DNA of 10,063 nucleotides from Oscillospiraceae bacterium (GTDB lineage Bacteria; Bacillota; Clostridia; Oscillospirales; Ruminococcaceae), in assembly GCA_003453215.1 (NCBI GenBank), contig DMMB01000014.1, positions 24,963 through 35,025 on the forward strand, written 5' to 3'. The position numbers were made by a program, and so were the translations under genes. Of the stretch, positions 6,657 through 10,063 are shown in pieces. Each line of letters starts with the position of its first letter. The first letter of the stretch is position 1. The notes beneath the pieces were generated by a model. The model was not told the DNA's origin. It worked only from the letters and a program-made list of their open reading frames with translations, and did not search any database.

Positions 6657-6837
6657 TGCAGTCAATGATTGATTGTGAAAGATATACATCAATTTGCGAT
6701 TATCTTCGTGGAATATGGATGTCACAGAATGCTTTGGTAAGGGGAATGGAGGGGATGGAAAACTTTCTTCATTCGATTTGCGAAAAAGAGAAGTCCAAAT
6801 TTTCCTCCCGTTCAGGATATTTTTTTCACTTACCCTA
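6657..6837. other. AT-rich intergenic stretch without a supported gene
   Basis: The gap between the divergent genes (6588-6933, 346 bases) is AT-rich. It contains the two promoters listed and a short leader hairpin. The central part here holds nothing else I can support: no ribosome binding site in front of any start codon, no RNA gene and no long repeat. An 83-codon opening at 6656-6907 lacks an RBS and runs through the nifS promoter. Confidence 0.6.
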
Positions 6838-6866
6838 TTGCAAAATATACCGAAGTAGTATATTAT
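6838..6866 (+). promoter_or_regulatory. Sigma-A promoter of nifS-nifU
   Basis: TTGCAA (6838-6843) and TATTAT (6861-6866) are separated by 17 bases. Each is a close match to consensus. The predicted start is near 6873, giving a leader of about 61 bases. That leader contains a small hairpin at 6883-6899 (7-bp stem with one G-U pair, 3-base loop) between promoter and RBS. Confidence 0.8.
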
Positions 6867-6933
6867 GTTGCCGTAATAAAAACCGGGAACTTTTTCCGGC
6901 TCGATAGATTTATAATAAAGGAAGTGTATTACT

Positions 6934-8112
6934 GTGGAAAAACGCTTTGTTTATGCCGATAACGCCGCCACCACACCGGTTACGCCGGCTGTGCTGGAGG
7001 CCATGACCCCTTGGCTGATGGAGAACTATGGAAATCCCAGCAGCATTTATTCCATTGGGCGTACGGCCCGTACCGCCGTCGAAAAGGCCCGCCGTCAGGT
7101 GGCCGCGGCGCTCAATGCCGAACCGGGCGAAATTTATTTCACCGCCTGCGGCACCGAAGCCGATAACTGGGCGCTGAAGGGAAGTATGCATCGCTGGGCG
7201 GCCAAGGGCAAAAAGCACCTCATCACCGCCGCATTTGAGCATCACGCCATTCTGCACAGCGCCAAAGCGCTGGAAAAAGAGGGCTTTGAAGTAACCTATC
7301 TGCCCGTCACACCGGAAGGTCTTGTGGATCCGGCCGAACTGGAAAAAGTCATTCGTGAGGATACCGCGTTGGTTTCCATTATGCTGGCCAATAATGAGAT
7401 CGGCACCGTACAGCCCATTGCAGAGCTGGCCGCCATCGCTCATGCCCATGGCGCCTGGTTCCACACCGATGCGGTTCAGGCCGTCGGTCATATTCCGGTG
7501 GATGTCAAGGCGCTGGGTGTGGATATGCTGTCCCTCTCCGGCCACAAGTTCCACGCGCCCAAAGGCGTTGGCGCCCTGTATATCAAAAAAGGCATTCTGC
7601 CCAATATCTTTATGGATGGCGGCGGGCAGGAAAAAGGCCGCCGCGCCGGCACCGAGAACCTCGCTTCCATCGTGGGCCTGGGCGAAGCCATTACCATAGC
7701 GACCGCCAATCTGGAAGAAAGCATGGCGCGGATTACGGCCATGCGGGATCGTCTCATTGATTCCCTGCTGCAGTTGCCCAAAACCCGCCTCAATGGCAGC
7801 CGGGAGCACCGCCTGCCCGGCAACCTCAATATTTCGTTCGAGGGCATTGAGGGCGAATCGCTGCTGCTGCGGCTGGATATGGCCGGCATCTGCGCTTCCT
7901 CCGGTTCTGCCTGCACCAGCGGTTCGCTGGATCCCAGCCATGTCCTTATGGCCATCGGCCTCAAGCACGAGGTAGCCCATGGCAGCCTGCGCCTGTCCCT
8001 TTCGGAACTCACCACCGAAGAAGATGTCGATTATATCATCGCCCAGGTTCCCCCCATCGTGGAGGGGCTGCGCGCCATGTCCCCCGTTTGGGAAAAAATC
8101 AAGGATCTGTAA
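6934..8112 (+). CDS. nifS: Cysteine desulfurase, NifS/IscS type
   Basis: This PLP enzyme converts cysteine to alanine and passes the sulfur as a persulfide to the Fe-S scaffold, encoded next. The 392 residues match the usual ~385-400 of group I desulfurases. Visible are the N-terminal Asp9-Asn-Ala-Ala-Thr-Thr, the Glu102-His103-His substrate/PLP stacking site, Asn153-Asn-Glu-Ile-Gly, Asp179 and Gln182 that hold the cofactor ring, and Lys205 in Ser-Gly-His-Lys as the PLP Schiff-base lysine. The flexible-loop catalytic Cys327 lies in Ser-Gly-Ser-Ala-Cys-Thr-Ser-Gly. All key residues are present, so it should be active. The start is GTG at 6934, with AGGAAG 9 bases upstream; translation there begins with the expected first strand. 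The stop is 12 bases before the nifU ATG. No Rrf2/IscR-type regulator gene adjoins it in the window. Confidence 0.97.
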   Translation: MEKRFVYADNAATTPVTPAVLEAMTPWLMENYGNPSSIYSIGRTARTAVEKARRQVAAALNAEPGEIYFTACGTEADNWALKGSMHRWAAKGKKHLITAAFEHHAILHSAKALEKEGFEVTYLPVTPEGLVDPAELEKVIREDTALVSIMLANNEIGTVQPIAELAAIAHAHGAWFHTDAVQAVGHIPVDVKALGVDMLSLSGHKFHAPKGVGALYIKKGILPNIFMDGGGQEKGRRAGTENLASIVGLGEAITIATANLEESMARITAMRDRLIDSLLQLPKTRLNGSREHRLPGNLNISFEGIEGESLLLRLDMAGICASSGSACTSGSLDPSHVLMAIGLKHEVAHGSLRLSLSELTTEEDVDYIIAQVPPIVEGLRAMSPVWEKIKDL

Positions 8113-8124
8113 AGGAGATTGCCT

Positions 8125-8589
8125 ATGTATAGCGAAAAAGTTCTGGATCACTTCACCAACCCCCGCAATGTGGGAGAGATCGCAGACGCAGACGGCGTCG
8201 GCGAGGTAGGAAACGCCCGCTGCGGCGATATCATGAAAATGTATCTCAAAATCGATGGCAATACCATCACCGATGTCAAGTTTAAAACATTTGGCTGCGG
8301 CGCTGCCATTGCCACCAGCTCCATTGCCACCGAGATGATTAAAGGCCATTCCATTGATGAGGCCCTTGCTCTTTCCAACCGCGCCGTAGTGGAAGCTCTC
8401 GATGGCCTTCCCCCTGCCAAGCTGCACTGCAGTGTGCTGGCCGAGCAGGCCGTAAAAGCGGCGCTGGCCGACTATTACACCCGCCAGGGCATCGACCCCG
8501 AACCCATTGTGGGCCACGTCAAGCGCGACGTCCACGAGGGGGAGGAGGAAGGGGAGGGCTGTCCTTCCTGCGCCGCCTGTGACCGCTGA
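8125..8589 (+). CDS. nifU: Fe-S cluster assembly scaffold, IscU/NifU N-terminal type
   Basis: The 154-residue scaffold builds Fe-S clusters from sulfur supplied by NifS and hands them to apo-proteins. Residues 1-132 are the IscU-like fold, with the three ligand cysteines Cys33 (Ala-Arg-Cys-Gly-Asp), Cys58 (Gly-Cys-Gly-Ala) and Cys102 (Leu-His-Cys-Ser), plus Asp35 and His101 beside them. After an acidic linker (138-145, mostly Glu and Gly) the protein ends in a tail with Cys146, Cys149 and Cys152 spaced C-x2-C-x2-C, beyond the classic IscU end. The ferredoxin-like and C-terminal NfuA-like domains of full NifU are absent. The ATG at 8125 follows AAAGGAG (8111-8117) at 7 bases. An in-frame TTG two codons earlier is too close to that site. 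It is co-transcribed with nifS. Confidence 0.95.
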   Translation: MYSEKVLDHFTNPRNVGEIADADGVGEVGNARCGDIMKMYLKIDGNTITDVKFKTFGCGAAIATSSIATEMIKGHSIDEALALSNRAVVEALDGLPPAKLHCSVLAEQAVKAALADYYTRQGIDPEPIVGHVKRDVHEGEEEGEGCPSCAACDR

Positions 8590-8623
8590 TCCCGCCGCCG
8601 GCCAAAAGCCGGGGGGGATTTTT
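8589..8623 (+). terminator. Intrinsic terminator of nifS-nifU
   Basis: A GC-rich hairpin starts at the nifU stop codon. The left arm (8589-8602) pairs with the right arm (8608-8619) with two bulged G, around a CAAAA loop, followed directly by five T (8619-8623). Confidence 0.85.
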
Positions 8624-8675
8624 GCCAAAGCCCATCGACGTCTTTTGTATGGTTTCCCAAATTTTTTCAAATAGG

Positions 8676-8705
8676 TTGACATACCCGACCCAAAAGTGGT
8701 AGTCT
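8676..8705 (+). promoter_or_regulatory. Promoter of the secreted beta-helix protein gene
   Basis: A perfect TTGACA (8676-8681) is followed after 18 bases by TAGTCT (8700-8705). That -10 is weak but preceded by TG at 8697-8698, an extended -10. The predicted start is near 8712. A strong -35 with a poor -10 suits a regulated promoter. Confidence 0.6.
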
Positions 8706-8724
8706 AAATTTTACCAACAATATC

Positions 8725-8801
8725 CCCCCGGGGGCAATTCATGTTTGCTGGCAAACATGAACTCCTCTGTCGGGCAAAAAAGAAAAGGAGAGGATTATAG
8801 C
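8725..8801 (+). promoter_or_regulatory. Structured 5' leader of the secreted protein gene
   Basis: Three elements lie in order in the ~90-base leader. First is a ten-base C5G5 palindrome (8725-8734). Second is a perfect inverted repeat of 11-base arms (8738-8748 and 8751-8761) with a TG centre. Third is TCCTCT (8763-8768), which is complementary to AGAGGA (8789-8794) inside the ribosome binding site AAAGGAGAGG and could mask it. A 19-codon opening (8741-8800) also starts inside the left arm and stops one base before the main ATG. The arrangement suggests translational or operator control, but no known riboswitch is recognised. Confidence 0.5.
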
Positions 8802-10063
8802 ATGAAGAAGTTTTTGGCAATGGCACTGGCGCTGCTCATGGTCTGCGTCATGCTGCCCGTCACGGCAATGGCGGAGGATGCCAATTACTGCACCATTGAG
8901 GGGATAACTGAAGTGGACGGTACGACCCTCAAGCATTTTGATACTCTTACCGCTGCAGCAAAAGCATGGCGGGAGAGCAAGGGCGTTGCAACCAGCGGTA
9001 ACACATTCGGCAGTAACAATTTAGGAGGTTCTGTTGATTCCGTTGAATGGGTTATCAGCGGCGAAGTAGCGACCGGCGATGGCGAAGGTGTTATAGGCAA
9101 CAACGGTGCCGGACAATCCATTCTCGGCGTCGGCTATTTTACCCCGTCCGTTACTTTTGGCAATATTAAAGTAACGGGCGTTAACGGTGCGAAGATTACC
9201 AAGACCGGTAATTCCTATCTCGTTTCTGCTCCCGGCCAAAATGTTGTTTACGAAAACATTACCTTTGTTGATACGGTTAGGATCGATAGCAATCCTGCAA
9301 ATCTGACCTTTAAAAACTGCAAATTTGAAGCGGGATTGAGAATGCCTCATTCCGCTGACGATGCTAACGTAATTGTAGAGAACTGCACATTTACCGGAAA
9401 CGAATCCAGCGGTTATGCCATCTTTGTGCAGGGCACCATGGCAAGCATGAAGATCAATGGTAATACGATTTCCACCTGCCAGCGTGGTATCAATGTGCAG
9501 GCGGGCAATAATGCCGTTGTTACTATCGATGGTAACACCATTAAGAATGTTACCGGCAAAAACGATAACGGCAATACTTATGGCGCAGCAATCCAGATGA
9601 CCAGCGCCAAAAGCTTCACTATCACGAATAATACCATTTCCGATGTTGCCGTTAATGCATTCCACATTTTTAGTAGCTGTGCCGCTGAAAGTATCACAAT
9701 CAAGGATAATTATATTGCTGCTGATTATCTTATTTGGAATGACGCAAACCTCTCGCAGGAAAAAATCATTTCCGCAGGAAATACTCTTGACATCAAATAC
9801 TCCGGCAAGGCAATGACGAAAACCGGTGTGATTGAGTCTTCCACCACCATCAATGGTACCATGGTGGAGCATCCCATCATCATCTACACCCCCGTCAGCA
9901 GCCCGGTGTTCCTCTCCGGCGCCAACCAGACGGTAGCCCCCGGCTCCGCTGCCACCTTCCGCATCGATAAGGAATTCAGCGAGCTGCAGTCCGTTGCCGT
10001 TGACGGCGTAACCCTCGATAAATCCAACTACAAGGCCTGGTCCGGCAGCACCTATGTGGAGCT
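8802..10063 (+). CDS. Secreted parallel beta-helix protein with X2-like C-terminal module (partial)
   Basis: At least 420 residues are encoded and the frame is open to the window edge, so the 3' end is missing. Residues 1-24 are a Sec signal peptide: Lys-Lys, a hydrophobic core rich in Leu, Ala, Met and Val, then Ala-Met-Ala before Glu25. Residues ~105-350 show the irregular strand-turn repeats of a right-handed parallel beta-helix: many Asn, Ile, Val and Thr, with recurring Asn-Cys-x-Phe and Asn-Thr-Ile turns. Such domains are found in polysaccharide lyases, adhesins and surface proteins; I see no lyase active-site signature. Residues ~365-420 resemble the X2/Ig-like module common in clostridial surface proteins: Gly-Ala-Asn-Gln, Val-Asp-Gly-Val near the end, Ser-Asn-Tyr, Gly-Ser-Thr. 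A wall anchor or further modules may lie beyond. The ATG at 8802 follows AAAGGAGAGG (8784-8793). Substrate or binding partner is unknown. Confidence 0.85.
   Translation, partial: MKKFLAMALALLMVCVMLPVTAMAEDANYCTIEGITEVDGTTLKHFDTLTAAAKAWRESKGVATSGNTFGSNNLGGSVDSVEWVISGEVATGDGEGVIGNNGAGQSILGVGYFTPSVTFGNIKVTGVNGAKITKTGNSYLVSAPGQNVVYENITFVDTVRIDSNPANLTFKNCKFEAGLRMPHSADDANVIVENCTFTGNESSGYAIFVQGTMASMKINGNTISTCQRGINVQAGNNAVVTIDGNTIKNVTGKNDNGNTYGAAIQMTSAKSFTITNNTISDVAVNAFHIFSSCAAESITIKDNYIAADYLIWNDANLSQEKIISAGNTLDIKYSGKAMTKTGVIESSTTINGTMVEHPIIIYTPVSSPVFLSGANQTVAPGSAATFRIDKEFSELQSVAVDGVTLDKSNYKAWSGSTYVE

Noticed and set aside
6656..6907. An 83-codon opening on the plus strand before nifS
   Set aside because: It lacks a ribosome binding site, spans the nifS promoter, and its translation shows no domain or plausible composition.
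6910..8682. A 590-codon opening on the minus strand opposite nifS-nifU
   Set aside because: It is the antisense of two unmistakable genes, has no recognisable domain, and arises from the GC-rich third-position bias of the real frame.
8738..8761. The inverted repeat as one end of an invertible (phase-variable) promoter segment
   Set aside because: The two arms are adjacent, separated by two bases. I see no second distant copy and no recombinase gene in the window.
9021..9872. A 283-codon opening on the minus strand in the beta-helix region
   Set aside because: The plus strand reads as a full secreted protein with signal peptide and RBS. The minus frame is its shadow, made possible by repeating Asn/Ile/Val codons.

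Overview
The window looks like chromosomal DNA from a moderately GC-rich Clostridia member, most plausibly Oscillospiraceae/Ruminococcaceae. The signs are consensus sigma-A promoters, strong AGGAGG-type ribosome binding sites, an RNase J, a NifS-NifU pair, and a Gram-positive-style secreted protein ending in an X2-like module. The lineage is an inference from gene style; no rRNA or other marker is present.

Layout. (1) 55-2117, plus strand: a two-gene operon whose start and stop codons share one base, encoding a small GrpE-like nucleotide exchange factor and a 519-residue lidless Hsp70-like ATPase. Its promoter lies left of the window. (2) 2244-2837, plus strand: a small polytopic membrane protein resembling a degenerate PAP2 phosphatase, ending at a bidirectional terminator shared with RNase J. 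(3) 2903-5140, minus strand: RNase J with an unusual ~195-residue low-complexity N-terminal extension, driven by a perfect-consensus promoter. Its leader begins with a near-palindromic stem-loop. (4) 5398-5871, plus strand: ribonuclease HI, divergent from RNase J. (5) 5838-6587, minus strand: a membrane-anchored protein of unknown function, converging on and overlapping the end of rnhA. (6) 6588-6933: an AT-rich gap holding two divergent promoters. (7) 6934-8589, plus strand: nifS-nifU (cysteine desulfurase and Fe-S scaffold), closed by an intrinsic terminator. (8) 8802 to the window end, plus strand: a secreted parallel beta-helix protein, cut by the window edge, with a structured 5' leader.

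Most of the window is housekeeping: protein folding, RNA turnover and Fe-S assembly. The parts most worth a second look are the GrpE-like/Hsp70-like pair, the RNase J extension and leader stem-loop, and the terminal secreted protein. In that protein an AT-richer beta-helix sits between GC-rich signal-peptide and C-terminal segments, behind a leader carrying a perfect inverted repeat, a possible anti-Shine-Dalgarno segment and a possible 19-codon leader peptide. I see no CRISPR array, tRNA, rRNA, insertion sequence or phage gene.
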